This document shows, piece by piece, positions 9,525 through 18,718 of a DNA stretch of 64,000 nucleotides. The first letter of the stretch is position 1. Every line of letters begins with the position of its first letter. Made by a program: the position numbers and the translations under genes. A model generated the notes under the pieces. The model was not told the DNA's origin. It saw only the letters and a program-made list of their open reading frames with translations, and did no database searches. Origin of the DNA: an uncultured Eubacteriales bacterium (GTDB lineage: Bacteria; Bacillota; Clostridia; Lachnospirales; Lachnospiraceae); contig CASFBK010000002.1 in NCBI GenBank assembly GCA_949292785.1, positions 124,001 through 188,000 on the forward strand, given 5' to 3'.

Positions 9525-9538
9525 GAACAAGGGTGTTC
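9525..9538 (+). promoter_or_regulatory. Hexaloop hairpin in the glnN leader (ANTAR-target-like)
   Basis: GAAC-AAGGGT-GTTC: a 4-bp stem with a six-base loop having A at position 1 and G at position 4, the loop identities known for RNA targets of ANTAR antiterminators. It overlaps the 5' arm of the terminator that follows, so the two structures exclude each other. The second hairpin such targets need is not convincing here (only ACAT/GTGT with a 9-base loop, 9507-9523). Confidence 0.4.
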
Positions 9539-9563
9539 CAATAGGATTGGAATGCCCTTTTTT
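9529..9563 (+). terminator. Intrinsic terminator / attenuator upstream of glnN
   Basis: Stem AAGGGTGTTCCAAT / ATTGGAATGCCCTT with loop AGG and a T-run. The stem is 14 bp with two G-U type positions. It lies between the glnN promoter and the gene, so it probably works as a regulated attenuator as well as ending any fba read-through. Confidence 0.75.
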
Positions 9564-9656
9564 AATAAGTTTACATAACACGAAAGAATTACTTATTATG
9601 ACTTAGGGGATTGCGTTTGTATGTTGAAGAATGAGAAAGAGAAAGGATGTAGAGAA

Positions 9657-11771
9657 ATGAGTGAATTTTTAAATGTGGCAGAGATTTTCGGCGAAAACGT
9701 ATTCAATGACACAGTTATGCAGGAGCGTTTGCCAAAAAAGACTTACAAAAAGTTGAAAGAAGTAATTGAAGAGGGAAAAGAATTAGACCTTGAGACAGCA
9801 GATGTAGTTGCACACGAGATGAAAGAATGGGCAATCGAAAAAGGTGCTACTCATTATACACACTGGTTCCAGCCATTAACTGGTGTAACGGCTGAAAAGC
9901 ATGATTCCTTTATTACAGCTCCAATGTCAAACGGAAAAGTATTGATGAGCTTCTCCGGAAAAGAGTTAATCAAAGGAGAACCGGATGCATCTTCTTTCCC
10001 ATCCGGAGGATTAAGAGCAACATTTGAAGCAAGAGGATATACAGCATGGGATTGTACTTCCCCGGCATTTGTAAGACAGGATGCTGCAGGAGCAACACTT
10101 TGTATTCCAACCGCTTTCTGTTCTTACACAGGAGAAGCGCTTGACCAGAAGACTCCACTGCTTCGTTCTATGGAAGCAATCAACGAACAGTCTTTACGTC
10201 TGTTAAAATTATTTGGAAATACAACTTCTAAGAAAGTTACTCCATCTGTTGGACCGGAGCAGGAATATTTCCTGGTAGACAGAGAGAAATATTTAAAGAG
10301 AAAAGACTTAATCTTTACCGGCCGTACTCTTTTCGGAGCAATGCCTCCAAAAGGACAGGAAATGGAAGACCATTACTTTGGTGCCATCCGTGAACGTATC
10401 GCAGCATACATGAAGGATGTAAACAAAGAATTATGGAAACTGGGTGTAAGCGCTAAGACACAGCATAACGAAGTTGCTCCGGCACAGCACGAATTAGCTC
10501 CGATTTATGCAGAAGCAAATATTGCAGTAGACCACAACCAGTTAGTAATGGAAACATTAAAGAAAGTAGCAGGACGTCATGGAATGACCTGTCTGCTTCA
10601 TGAAAAACCATTCGCAGGTGTAAATGGTTCCGGTAAGCATAACAACTGGTCTATCACAACAGATGATGGTATCAATCTGTTAGACCCAGGTAAGACACCT
10701 CATGAAAATATTCAATTCTTACTGGTACTGACCTGTATCTTAAAAGCAGTAGATAAACATGCAGACTTACTTCGTGAATCCGCAGCAGACGTTGGAAACG
10801 ACCACAGATTAGGAGCAAATGAAGCACCGCCAGCAATTATTTCTGTTTTCCTTGGAGAGCAGTTACAGGATGTATTATCCCAGTTAATCAGCACTGGTGA
10901 AGCAACCAGAAGCTTAAAGGGTGAAGTACTTCAGACTGGTGTTAAGACATTACCAGACTTCATGAAGGATGCAACAGACCGTAACCGTACCTCACCATTT
11001 GCTTTCACTGGAAACAAATTCGAGTTCCGTATGGTAGGTTCTAACGACTCTATTGCAGCACCAAACGTTGTATTAAATACTATCGTTGCAGAAGCATTTG
11101 CAGAAGCATGCGATGTTTTGGAAAAAGCAGATGACTTTGATATGGCAGTACATGATTTGATTAAAGAGCAGGCTACAGAGCATCAGAGAATCGTATTTAA
11201 CGGAAACGGCTATTCTGATGAATGGGTTGCGGAAGCAGAGAGACGTGGTCTTCCAAATATCAAGTCTATGGTAGATGCAATTCCTGCATTAACTACGGAT
11301 AAAGCAGTAAATGTATTTGAGAAGTTCGGCGTATTTACCAAGGCAGAATTAGAGTCCAGAGTAGAGATTCAGTACGAGAACTATGCAAAGGCAATTAATA
11401 TTGAAGCACGTACTATGATTGATATGGCAGGAAAACAGATTATTCCGGCAGTTATCAAATACACAACCAGTCTCGCAAACTCCATCAATGCAGTAAAAGC
11501 AGCATGTGATGCAGATGTAAGCGTTCAGACAGAACTGTTGACAGAAACATCTGACTTATTATCAGACGCTAAGACAGCACTTGCTAAATTGATAGAAGCT
11601 ACTGATAAGGCTGCTGCAATGGAAGAAGGCAGAGAGCAGGCAGTATGCTACAGAGACGACGTTAAGGCTGCAATGGATGCATTAAGAGCACCTGTTGATA
11701 AGCTTGAAATGATTGTAGATAAAGAAATGTGGCCAATGCCATCTTACGGAGATTTAATCTTTGAAGTGTAG
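9657..11771 (+). CDS. glnN: Glutamine synthetase type III (GlnN)
   Basis: ATP-dependent ligation of ammonium to glutamate, the entry point of nitrogen assimilation. At 704 residues it matches the long GSIII class rather than the ~450-residue GSI. Typical GSIII stretches are THWFQPLTG near the N-terminus, [32 protein letters not shown] (metal ligands), [16 protein letters not shown] and [10 protein letters not shown]. The start at 9657 is preferred over an in-frame ATG at 9621 because AAAGGA sits 9 bases upstream. Neighbours (Amt-GlnK fusion, pseudo-receiver) also belong to nitrogen control. Confidence 0.95.
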   Translation: MSEFLNVAEIFGENVFNDTVMQERLPKKTYKKLKEVIEEGKELDLETADVVAHEMKEWAIEKGATHYTHWFQPLTGVTAEKHDSFITAPMSNGKVLMSFSGKELIKGEPDASSFPSGGLRATFEARGYTAWDCTSPAFVRQDAAGATLCIPTAFCSYTGEALDQKTPLLRSMEAINEQSLRLLKLFGNTTSKKVTPSVGPEQEYFLVDREKYLKRKDLIFTGRTLFGAMPPKGQEMEDHYFGAIRERIAAYMKDVNKELWKLGVSAKTQHNEVAPAQHELAPIYAEANIAVDHNQLVMETLKKVAGRHGMTCLLHEKPFAGVNGSGKHNNWSITTDDGINLLDPGKTPHENIQFLLVLTCILKAVDKHADLLRESAADVGNDHRLGANEAPPAIISVFLGEQLQDVLSQLISTGEATRSLKGEVLQTGVKTLPDFMKDATDRNRTSPFAFTGNKFEFRMVGSNDSIAAPNVVLNTIVAEAFAEACDVLEKADDFDMAVHDLIKEQATEHQRIVFNGNGYSDEWVAEAERRGLPNIKSMVDAIPALTTDKAVNVFEKFGVFTKAELESRVEIQYENYAKAINIEARTMIDMAGKQIIPAVIKYTTSLANSINAVKAACDADVSVQTELLTETSDLLSDAKTALAKLIEATDKAAAMEEGREQAVCYRDDVKAAMDALRAPVDKLEMIVDKEMWPMPSYGDLIFEV

Positions 11772-11787
11772 GATTGCATAAATGGCA

Positions 11788-11838
11788 GGTATCCTCCCAT
11801 AAAAGGGAGGATGCCAGGTAACCGAAGTCACCTGGCAT
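11788..11838 (+). terminator. Two overlapping, mutually exclusive hairpins after glnN
   Basis: Hairpin 1: GGTATCCTCCC (11788-11798) pairs with GGGAGGATGCC (11805-11815) around ATAAAA. Hairpin 2: ATGCCAGGT (11811-11819) pairs with ACCTGGCAT (11830-11838). They share 11811-11815 and cannot form fully together. Neither has a strong U-tract, so this is either a weak terminator/3' stabiliser or a switch. Confidence 0.5.
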
Positions 11839-11931
11839 TATTATGAAAAAGTTTATTCGATATAGTAATTTTAATTACTAGAAATTATCATTTGTTATGA
11901 TTTTATTATATGGAGAATAAATGAAGTTTTC

Positions 11932-11983
11932 GTGTTCACAAGATGAAACTTTTTTGAATGTATCATGAATAAATTGTGAACAC
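11932..11983. repeat. Inverted repeat GTGTTCACAA in the amt upstream region
   Basis: GTGTTCACAA (11932-11941) and its exact complement TTGTGAACAC (11974-11983), 32 bases apart. The motif TGAACACAACAAT (11977-11989) recurs as TGAACACAATAAT at 12062-12074, just past the terminator. Possible regulator sites or an RNA stem. The rest of the 354-base glnN-amt gap is AT-rich; no clear promoter could be picked. Confidence 0.45.
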
Positions 11984-12003
11984 AACAATTACCATCAAAA
12001 AAT

Positions 12004-12060
12004 ACGATACTTTTTTCGAGCCACAAAGCTGTGGAGTACGGGAAAAGTGTCGTTTTTTTT
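12004..12060 (+). terminator. Long terminator-type hairpin upstream of amt
   Basis: Arms ACGATACTTTTTTCG (12004-12018) and CGGGAAAAGTGTCGT (12038-12052 region), with several G-U pairs, followed by eight T. Its apical part holds a second small hairpin CCAC-AAAGCT-GTGG (12021-12034). It lies 66 bases before the amt ATG with no gene in between, so it probably attenuates amt. Confidence 0.7.
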
Positions 12061-12125
12061 ATGAACACAATAATATCTAACGATTATTAAGGTATGACGG
12101 TGAAACAAACGAGGAGGGATTCGTT

Positions 12126-13877
12126 ATGACAGCACAAGAAATTTTTGATTTAGTAACAGGACAGACATTTGGTATCTGGTTCTTAATTGGAGCAGCATTG
12201 GTATTCTGGATGCAGGCAGGTTTTGCAATGGTAGAGGCAGGTTTTACCAGAGCAAAAAATACTGGTAACATTTTAATGAAGAACCTGATGGATTTTTGTA
12301 TTGGTACTGTAGTATTTATTTTAATTGGTTTTTCTCTTCTGTTAGGAGAAGATTTCGTAGGATTTATCGGAAAACCAGGATTTGATATTTTTACATCTTA
12401 TGCGGATTTTGATTTTTCTAATTTTGTATTTAACTTAGTATTCTGTGCAACCACAGCTACGATTGTATCAGGTGCTATGGCTGAAAGAACAAAGTTTTTA
12501 TCCTATTGTATTTATTCCGGAGTAATCTCCGCATTGATTTATCCGATTGAAGCACACTGGATTTGGGGTGGCGGCTGGTTGTCCCAGTTAGGCTTCCATG
12601 ATTTCGCAGGTTCCTGTGCAATCCATATGGTAGGCGGTATTTCAGCATTAATTGGTGCAAAGATTCTTGGACCTCGTATTGGTAAATTTAATACAGACAA
12701 AAATGGTAAAGTAACAAAAGTAAACGCATTCCCGGGACATAATCTTCCACTTGGATGTTTAGGATGCTTTATTCTGTGGTTTGGATGGTATGGATTTAAT
12801 GGTGCAGCTTGTACCAGCATCGAGCAGTTAGGTTCCGTATTCCTTACCACCACCATTGCCCCGGCAGTTGCAACCGTAGTATGTATGATTTTCACATGGG
12901 TAAGATATGGAAAACCGGATGTTTCTATGTGTCTGAACGCATCCTTAGCCGGTCTGGTAGCAATTACAGCCCCATGTGATGTTACAGATGCACTTGGAGC
13001 AACAATTATTGGTGCCGTAGCCGGAGTATTAGTAGTGTTTGGTGTATGGCTGTTAGATTACAAGTTACATGTGGATGACCCGGTAGGTGCCGTAGCAGTA
13101 CATATGATGAACGGTATCTGGGGAACGATTGCAGTTGGATTATTTGCAACAACATCAGCACCGGGCAATGATAGCGTAGAAGGTTTGTTCTATGGTGGTG
13201 GTTTCCATCAGTTAGGACTTCAGTTATTAGGCTTTGTAACAGTAGCAGCGTGGACCGCAGTTACAATTACGATTGCGTTCTTAATCATTAAAGCAACCAT
13301 TGGACTTCGTGTTACAGAGGAAGAAGAAATTGTCGGACTGGATGCAATGGAGCATGGTCTTGCATCTGCATACTCCGGATTTAGCATTATGGACGTTTCT
13401 AACACTATGACTATGGATGTAAATGAAAATACCAATCTTGGTACTCCGGAATACGCAGAAGCTTCACAGGTACAGAAGGATGCGGCAGTCAAGGTGGTTT
13501 CTACCGTACCAAAAGATGCTACCGGAATGTACAAAGTTGTTATTATTGCAAAATTATCACGTTATGACAAGCTGAGAAAAGCTATGAATGAGTTAGGTGT
13601 AACCGGTATGACTGTTACACAGGTTATGGGTTGTGGTATCCAGAGAGGTGCTGGCGAGAAATATCGTGGTGTTGAAATGGATGCGACCCTGTTACCAAAA
13701 GTGAAGCTTGAAATTATTGTAGGTAATATTCCTGTAGAAAATGTAATTGAAACTGCCAAGAAAGCGCTTTATACCGGTCACATCGGCGATGGTAAGATTT
13801 TCGTATACGATGTAGCTAAAGTTGTTAAAGTTCGTACTGGTGAGGAAGACATGGCAGCATTATTGGATGTGGAATAG
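12126..13877 (+). CDS. amt: Ammonium channel (Amt) with fused C-terminal P-II (GlnK) domain
   Basis: 583 residues. Residues about 1-405 are an Amt/Mep/Rh ammonium channel with about 11 membrane segments and the conserved [11 protein letters not shown] and WFGWYGFNG stretches. After a linker, residues about 470-583 form a P-II domain: [19 protein letters not shown], a T-loop region [20 protein letters not shown] and C-terminal [18 protein letters not shown]. In separate systems GlnK plugs Amt when nitrogen is plentiful; here sensor and channel are one chain. The uridylylated T-loop tyrosine of enteric P-II is Met (YRGVEM), so control is presumably by nucleotides and 2-oxoglutarate. RBS GAGGAGGG. 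Confidence 0.95.
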   Translation: MTAQEIFDLVTGQTFGIWFLIGAALVFWMQAGFAMVEAGFTRAKNTGNILMKNLMDFCIGTVVFILIGFSLLLGEDFVGFIGKPGFDIFTSYADFDFSNFVFNLVFCATTATIVSGAMAERTKFLSYCIYSGVISALIYPIEAHWIWGGGWLSQLGFHDFAGSCAIHMVGGISALIGAKILGPRIGKFNTDKNGKVTKVNAFPGHNLPLGCLGCFILWFGWYGFNGAACTSIEQLGSVFLTTTIAPAVATVVCMIFTWVRYGKPDVSMCLNASLAGLVAITAPCDVTDALGATIIGAVAGVLVVFGVWLLDYKLHVDDPVGAVAVHMMNGIWGTIAVGLFATTSAPGNDSVEGLFYGGGFHQLGLQLLGFVTVAAWTAVTITIAFLIIKATIGLRVTEEEEIVGLDAMEHGLASAYSGFSIMDVSNTMTMDVNENTNLGTPEYAEASQVQKDAAVKVVSTVPKDATGMYKVVIIAKLSRYDKLRKAMNELGVTGMTVTQVMGCGIQRGAGEKYRGVEMDATLLPKVKLEIIVGNIPVENVIETAKKALYTGHIGDGKIFVYDVAKVVKVRTGEEDMAALLDVE

Positions 13878-13914
13878 GTATTATCTAATCCCCTTAGTTA
13901 GTATATACATCAAC

Positions 13915-13952
13915 AGAAAAAGAATCCGGAAATTTTTCCGGGTTCTTTTTCT
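13915..13952 (+). terminator. Terminator after amt
   Basis: AGAAAAAGAATCCGGAAA pairs with TTTCCGGGTTCTTTTTCT across a short T loop, ending in a T-rich arm. The A/T-symmetric stem could work on both strands. Confidence 0.8.
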
Positions 13953-13973
13953 AACTTCATAAAAGATACCATG

Positions 13974-14002
13974 TTGCAATTTAAGAAAAAACATTATATG
14001 AT
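13974..14002 (+). promoter_or_regulatory. Promoter for the pseudo-receiver gene
   Basis: TTGCAA (13974-13979), 17-base spacer, TATGAT (13997-14002), between the amt terminator and the next gene. Confidence 0.5.
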
Positions 14003-14038
14003 AAAAGAAAGAAGAAATCATATGTGGGAGGTGGTTTC

Positions 14039-15091
14039 ATGAAAGACAGCGTATTGTTCGTCAATCGCGATCAGACAGAAATAAAAGAATTCTTAAGTGC
14101 TATGCAGGATTATACTTTTGTAATTGATACCGCGGACAGTGGTTTGGAAGCCGCAGTCTTACTTCGGAAGAACAAGTATAAAGTGGTAATTACCGGAATG
14201 AATCTTTCTACTTATGATGGAACGAAATTGATTGCATATCTGAATGGACATTGCCCTTATACCGCATGTATCGTTTATACTACAAGAGTGGATTTAGCAC
14301 AGCTCCGTTTGTTGGTGAATAAGCGGGATGTGTTTCGAATCTTTTTAAAACCGGTAAATTATCGTGGAGATTTTTATCATGCCATTAAGGATGGATTTGC
14401 CTACTATGATATGCAGGAAGCCGCGGCAGAAGAGCAGAAAATCAAAGAACAGAAGCAAAAGTCCATGGAGCATGCCGGGATAGGGGTGAGCGAGAGCATA
14501 TCATCGGGAAAAGTAGAATGGAGACAGCTGAAGCGTTTCTCATATCCATTATTTCGCTGGAGTGTAAAGGTCTTTGATTTGCCGCTGTCAGAGGAAGAGC
14601 GGAAAGCTTTGGTTACATATGAACAAAAGATAATGGATTATTATTTAAGAGAAGATTACAAGCCATGTGATAGCCTGGAAGCAATACAAAAGAGTATCTC
14701 ACAGACGTTTCTTTTTGAGGAACGGAAACAGAAGATTGTAATGGAAATAAAGCAAAAGCCGGTGAATCCCAAGCCGGGATTTTATGAGCAGCTGCATTTT
14801 ATCATGTGGCTTATGATAAAGCAGATATCAGAGATTTCTTCTTCCTATGAGATTAAAATCCAACTGGATTTTCAGATTCCGTTTCGACCGGTGCTTCAGA
14901 TACAGGGAAAAGTAGGAAAAGAGAATCTGGAAAAATACAGGCAGGGAGAGCTGGAGCAGAAGTGCGCGGCTATCGTGTTAAGTATTATAGAAGCAATGAC
15001 GGAACAATGCAGGCTGGATTGGAAAGAAGATATAGTAGTATATCAGGTGCAGTTGAGAACAGAAAAGCGGAAAAAGGAAAATGAGAATTAG
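14039..15091 (+). CDS. Degenerate response-regulator receiver protein with unknown C-terminal region
   Basis: 350 residues. Residues about 3-120 fold-match a receiver domain: SVLFVNRDQTEI at the acidic-pocket strand, VVITGMNLSTYDGTKL at the phosphorylation loop, IVYTTRVD (conserved Thr) and FLKPVN (conserved Lys-Pro). The residue where the phospho-acceptor Asp should be, eight before the loop Gly, is Gly, so it is probably not phosphorylated. Residues about 165-350 match no family I recognise and contain no visible HTH or ANTAR motif. Start chosen at the ATG after GGGAGGTGG; an upstream in-frame GTG overlaps that site. Monocistronic, after amt, so a nitrogen role is possible. Confidence 0.7.
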   Translation: MKDSVLFVNRDQTEIKEFLSAMQDYTFVIDTADSGLEAAVLLRKNKYKVVITGMNLSTYDGTKLIAYLNGHCPYTACIVYTTRVDLAQLRLLVNKRDVFRIFLKPVNYRGDFYHAIKDGFAYYDMQEAAAEEQKIKEQKQKSMEHAGIGVSESISSGKVEWRQLKRFSYPLFRWSVKVFDLPLSEEERKALVTYEQKIMDYYLREDYKPCDSLEAIQKSISQTFLFEERKQKIVMEIKQKPVNPKPGFYEQLHFIMWLMIKQISEISSSYEIKIQLDFQIPFRPVLQIQGKVGKENLEKYRQGELEQKCAAIVLSIIEAMTEQCRLDWKEDIVVYQVQLRTEKRKKENEN

Positions 15092-15137
15092 AAACAGCAG
15101 GGAATGATAGTATAACTATCATTCCCTGCTGTTTTTC
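15092..15137. terminator. Bidirectional terminator between convergent genes
   Basis: AAACAGCAGGGAATGATAG (15092-15110), loop TATAA, exact complement to 15134, followed by T's on + and preceded by A's for the minus strand. A perfect 19-bp stem. Confidence 0.92.
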
Positions 15138-15145
15138 GATAATCG

Positions 15146-17845
15146 TCAATTACCACCGGTATCAATGGTACTATTATCTAAAGAGTTATTATTATTGTTG
15201 TTGTTATTGTTATTGTTATTATTATTATTGTTGTTATTGTTGTCCGATGGAATCCGGTTCTGGTCTCCATTTGAATCATCTCCTGTCCCGTTCGGCTTAG
15301 TGTTCTGAGTCGGGTCTATGGCAGGAATCTGTGGAATGACAGAAGCAGCAGTGTGTACGTTACACTGGTTCTGCGTGTCGGTCAACAGATATGGACCATC
15401 TTCGGTATCAGGAGAGCCACCGATAATATATACACTGGTCTGTCGATTTTCTATTGGACAGAATTCATTAGCAAGCAGACCCGAAGCGGTACAGATGGTG
15501 GCGCTGATATGGTGGTCGCACACCTCCGTGGGCTCTGTGCCGGCGGCAAAATATTCGGTGTATACCATACTTCCTCTTGGGTCGCAGTCGCAAAGTCCCT
15601 CTACGGCAAGCTTGCCGGATTTCTTACATACGGTGGCTGTTACAATGCCATCCGGCTGGGTGAAGTCTTTGTATTCCAGATTTTCATGAATACGCTCCAT
15701 CACATTTTTCCAAAGCTTTCTTGGGGTACTTGTCTGTCCGGACTTATTCTGTGGACTGTTGTCATCATAGCCACACCATACCACGCAGGTATAATATGGA
15801 GTAAAGCCTGCAAACAAAGCATCTCTGTTCTTGGTGGTAGTACCGGTTTTTCCGGCAATCGCCATATTTCCAAAGTTAGCGCTGGCACCGGTACCCACAG
15901 TAACAACGTCTTCCATGGCATTTGTCAGCAGGAAAGCAGTTGTCTCCTTTAATACGGTATGGGTTTCGGCTGTGTTGTCAATCAGTACATTTCCGTCATG
16001 GTCTAAAATGCGGGTGTAAAATCTTGGCTTTGTATAAGTACCGCCATTTGCAATGGTAGCATAAGCAGCGGTCAATTCCAGATTAGTCACACCGTTATAA
16101 ATACCTCCCAGTGCTAATGACTGGTTAATATCATTTTTAGAATCCAAAGTGGTAAAACCGAAGTTTTCCAGATAATCATATCCTACCTGCGGTGAAATAT
16201 CGGTAAGGGTCTTGACGGTTACCACGTTGATGGATTTTGTGATAGCAAAACGTAAAGTAGTGAAGCCCCGATAGGTACCGTCATAGTTACGAAGAGAAGT
16301 ACCGTTAGAATAGGTAAATGGGGCATCATCCTGTACCGTGGCAAGGGTCATTCCGGCAGTATCTAATGCAGGAGCATAAGCAGCCAGTACCTTGAAAGTA
16401 GAACCGGGCTGTCTTGTAGTATCAGTAGCACGATTCAGTGTACGGCTTCCTGTCTTGTCACCGCGCCCTCCTACAATCGCCTTTACTTCGCCGGTAGACT
16501 GGTCGATGATAGTCATGGCAGCCTGTGGCTGAAGGGTAAAGAGCACAGATTCACCGCCTTCCGGAATGGTATCGCCGTCACTCATGATTTCGGCTTTATA
16601 GGCATCAATAGCCGCCTGTGCTTCTTCTTGTGAAGAGAAGTTTATACCATAGTTAGGATTGGCATTTTGATAATATGAGAGCATAGTCTGCTCGCTGTAG
16701 TTTTCCGTGGTGCCATCGGCTTTGTTTACCGTTAAGCGGTAGGAAAAGGAATATTCGGCATCACCGGCATAGTTATCCGGATTATTTGACTCTTCATCGC
16801 AAATCGCCTGCATTTCCATGTTCTGCGTAGACTCAATGGTAAGACCGCCGTTGTAAATGGCTTTGTAAGCCTGGGTATCGGTGTACCCTTTCTTTTCTAC
16901 TAAATCCTGAACGACCTGGTCAATAAGTGCATCTACAAAATACGAATTAGGATTCGTCTCAGCATACTCTACATTTACCTGCTGTATCCGGGAATAAACG
17001 TCATCTGCAAGTGCATCTTCGTATTCTTTATCTGTAATATAGCCCTGTTCCTTCATGTTCTTAAGAACCAGCTTCCGGCGTTCTGCATTCTTCTCCGGAT
17101 TGCTGACCGGATTATAAGCGGAAGGGTTCTTGGTAATTCCGGCAATTACGGCTGATTCCGAAAGGGTAAGTTCAGAAACATCTTTTCCGAAATAACGGCG
17201 GGATGCAGCCTGTACGCCCAGCGTATTTTGTCCGAGGTTAATGGAATTCAGGTAATTTTCCAGGACCCATTCCTTGGATTTTACTTTTGTTAGCTGTACA
17301 GCAAGATACTGTTCCTGAATTTTACGTTCCACTTTTTCAGACCAGGATTCGTCAGTCCAGCCTTCAAACACGTTATTTTTCAAAAGCTGCTGTGTAATGG
17401 TACTTGCTCCCTGGGAGAAATGTCCGGTGGTGATTCCGGTAAAAGCGGCACGGATAATTCCCTTGATATCGATACCATTGTGTTCATAGAAACGCTCATC
17501 TTCAATAGCAACGAAGGCATGCTGCATGTCTACCGGAATTTCATCTAAAGTGACATAAACACGGTTAGAGCCAGATGCCACAAGGGTTGCAGTCTCATTT
17601 CCTGCATCGTCTAGTACTACGGAAAGATATCCGGTTGGGGTTGGGTCAATATCATCAATGTTCGGTGCCGCGTCAATAATTCCTTTGAGGACTCCTACGC
17701 CGGCGCAACCGCCAATAACCAGCAATGCTAAGAAACAAACAAGTAACGCTTTACAGAATATTACCGTAAATTTTTTACGAATTAAGGTTCCGGTGGATGT
17801 GATATGCTTGTCCTTCCGGGAAGCACCTTTTTTTCCATAATTCAT
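15146..17845 (-). CDS. Class A penicillin-binding protein (PBP1A type)
   Basis: Bifunctional peptidoglycan synthase, 899 residues, anchored by an N-terminal membrane segment (about 35-60). The GT51 glycosyltransferase domain polymerises lipid II: FVAIEDERFYEHNGID (catalytic Glu) and GASTITQQLLKNNVF (about 110-170). The transpeptidase domain cross-links stems: PGSTFKVLAA (SxxK nucleophile), TKSINVV (SxN) and AGKTGTT (KTG). The C-terminus has Cys residues, a disordered Thr/Asn stretch and a run of 19 Asn before the end. RBS AAAGGAGG on the minus strand. Divergent from yigZ. Confidence 0.95.
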   Translation of the reverse strand: MNYGKKGASRKDKHITSTGTLIRKKFTVIFCKALLVCFLALLVIGGCAGVGVLKGIIDAAPNIDDIDPTPTGYLSVVLDDAGNETATLVASGSNRVYVTLDEIPVDMQHAFVAIEDERFYEHNGIDIKGIIRAAFTGITTGHFSQGASTITQQLLKNNVFEGWTDESWSEKVERKIQEQYLAVQLTKVKSKEWVLENYLNSINLGQNTLGVQAASRRYFGKDVSELTLSESAVIAGITKNPSAYNPVSNPEKNAERRKLVLKNMKEQGYITDKEYEDALADDVYSRIQQVNVEYAETNPNSYFVDALIDQVVQDLVEKKGYTDTQAYKAIYNGGLTIESTQNMEMQAICDEESNNPDNYAGDAEYSFSYRLTVNKADGTTENYSEQTMLSYYQNANPNYGINFSSQEEAQAAIDAYKAEIMSDGDTIPEGGESVLFTLQPQAAMTIIDQSTGEVKAIVGGRGDKTGSRTLNRATDTTRQPGSTFKVLAAYAPALDTAGMTLATVQDDAPFTYSNGTSLRNYDGTYRGFTTLRFAITKSINVVTVKTLTDISPQVGYDYLENFGFTTLDSKNDINQSLALGGIYNGVTNLELTAAYATIANGGTYTKPRFYTRILDHDGNVLIDNTAETHTVLKETTAFLLTNAMEDVVTVGTGASANFGNMAIAGKTGTTTKNRDALFAGFTPYYTCVVWCGYDDNSPQNKSGQTSTPRKLWKNVMERIHENLEYKDFTQPDGIVTATVCKKSGKLAVEGLCDCDPRGSMVYTEYFAAGTEPTEVCDHHISATICTASGLLANEFCPIENRQTSVYIIGGSPDTEDGPYLLTDTQNQCNVHTAASVIPQIPAIDPTQNTKPNGTGDDSNGDQNRIPSDNNNNNNNNNNNNNNNNNNNSLDNSTIDTGGN
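15185..15241 (-). repeat. Asn-codon (AAT/AAC) tract in the PBP1A 3' end
   Basis: Nineteen consecutive Asn codons with mixed AAT and AAC, near the C-terminus of the penicillin-binding protein. Trinucleotide repeats like this can change length by slippage. Confidence 0.9.
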
Positions 17846-17872
17846 AGTAAGCCTCCTTTATATATCTTTACC

Positions 17873-17901
17873 ATTATAGCAAAAAAAGCCTACGAAATAA
17901 A
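17873..17901 (-). promoter_or_regulatory. PBP1A promoter (minus strand)
   Basis: On the minus strand a perfect TATAAT (complement of 17873-17878) with TTTATT 17 bases upstream (17896-17901). The -10 is strong, the -35 weak. Confidence 0.5.
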
Positions 17902-17932
17902 GCAAAAAATCCTTAAGATTCTGGGAAGAGAA

Positions 17933-17961
17933 TTGCGTCAAAATAGATAATATGGTACACT
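17933..17961 (+). promoter_or_regulatory. yigZ promoter
   Basis: TTGCGT (17933-17938), 17-base spacer, TACACT (17956-17961), in the divergent gap with the PBP gene. Confidence 0.5.
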
Positions 17962-17998
17962 AAAAGGCAAATAAAAGAAGAAATACGGAGAAATATAG

Positions 17999-18652
17999 AT
18001 GGAAAACAAACCGTACAAGACGCTATATGAAGGCGGTGTAGGAGAAATTGTCGAAAAGAAATCCCGTTTTATCGCAACGGTGGAGAAAATAGATACAGAA
18101 GAAGAGGCGTTGGCATTTATCGCAAGAATGAAAAAACAGTATTGGGATGCAAGGCATAACTGTTATGCCTTTGTAGCAGGAAAGAATCACGAGCTGCAAA
18201 GATGCAGTGATGATGGGGAACCCAACGGAACAGCAGGAAGACCGATGCTGGAGGTGCTGCTGCGGGAGGATATCCATAATATTGCAGTAGTTGTTACCAG
18301 ATATTTTGGAGGAACGTTATTAGGAACCGGCGGTCTGGTTCGGGCATACCAGAAGTCCGTACAGGAAGGGCTTTGCAATAGTATTATTATAGAAAGAATG
18401 CAGGGACAGCTTTTAGACATTCATACAGATTATAACGGAATTGGAAAGATACAGTATATTGCAGCGCAACGTGAAATTTCTGTTCTGGATACGGAATATA
18501 CGGATAAGGTAATGGTAAAACTAATTGTACCGGTAGAGAAAATGAAGGAATTGCAGGAGGCGGTGACAGAAGGAACCAACGGAACGGCTGTTTATCAGCT
18601 GGGAGAAGAAGTGGAATTTGCGCTAATTGAAGGAAAAATAAAAATTTTTTGA
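17999..18652 (+). CDS. yigZ: YigZ/IMPACT family protein
   Basis: 217-residue member of the YigZ/UPF0029 (IMPACT) family. Family hallmarks are KKSRFIATVEKI near the N-terminus, ARHNCYAFVAG, RCSDDGEPNGTAGRPMLEVL and the glycine-rich VVTRYFGGTLLGTGGLVRAY (about residues 98-118). The C-terminal ~75 residues form the DUF1949 domain. The molecular role in bacteria is not settled; eukaryotic IMPACT works in translational control. Its gene ends just before the tRNA promoter. Confidence 0.9.
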   Translation: MENKPYKTLYEGGVGEIVEKKSRFIATVEKIDTEEEALAFIARMKKQYWDARHNCYAFVAGKNHELQRCSDDGEPNGTAGRPMLEVLLREDIHNIAVVVTRYFGGTLLGTGGLVRAYQKSVQEGLCNSIIIERMQGQLLDIHTDYNGIGKIQYIAAQREISVLDTEYTDKVMVKLIVPVEKMKELQEAVTEGTNGTAVYQLGEEVEFALIEGKIKIF

Positions 18653-18670
18653 AAAATTTGAAAAAAGGAC

Positions 18671-18699
18671 TTGCATTTCGTTTCTATCTCATGTATAAT
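18671..18699 (+). promoter_or_regulatory. tRNA-Gln promoter
   Basis: TTGCAT (18671-18676), 17-base spacer, perfect TATAAT (18694-18699), 20 bases before the tRNA. Confidence 0.8.
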
Positions 18700-18718
18700 A
18701 CAACATGTTGAAAAACAG

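Noticed and set aside
15185-15241. CRISPR-like or other direct-repeat array
   Set aside because: It is an in-frame Asn-codon tract of PBP1A, without spacers.
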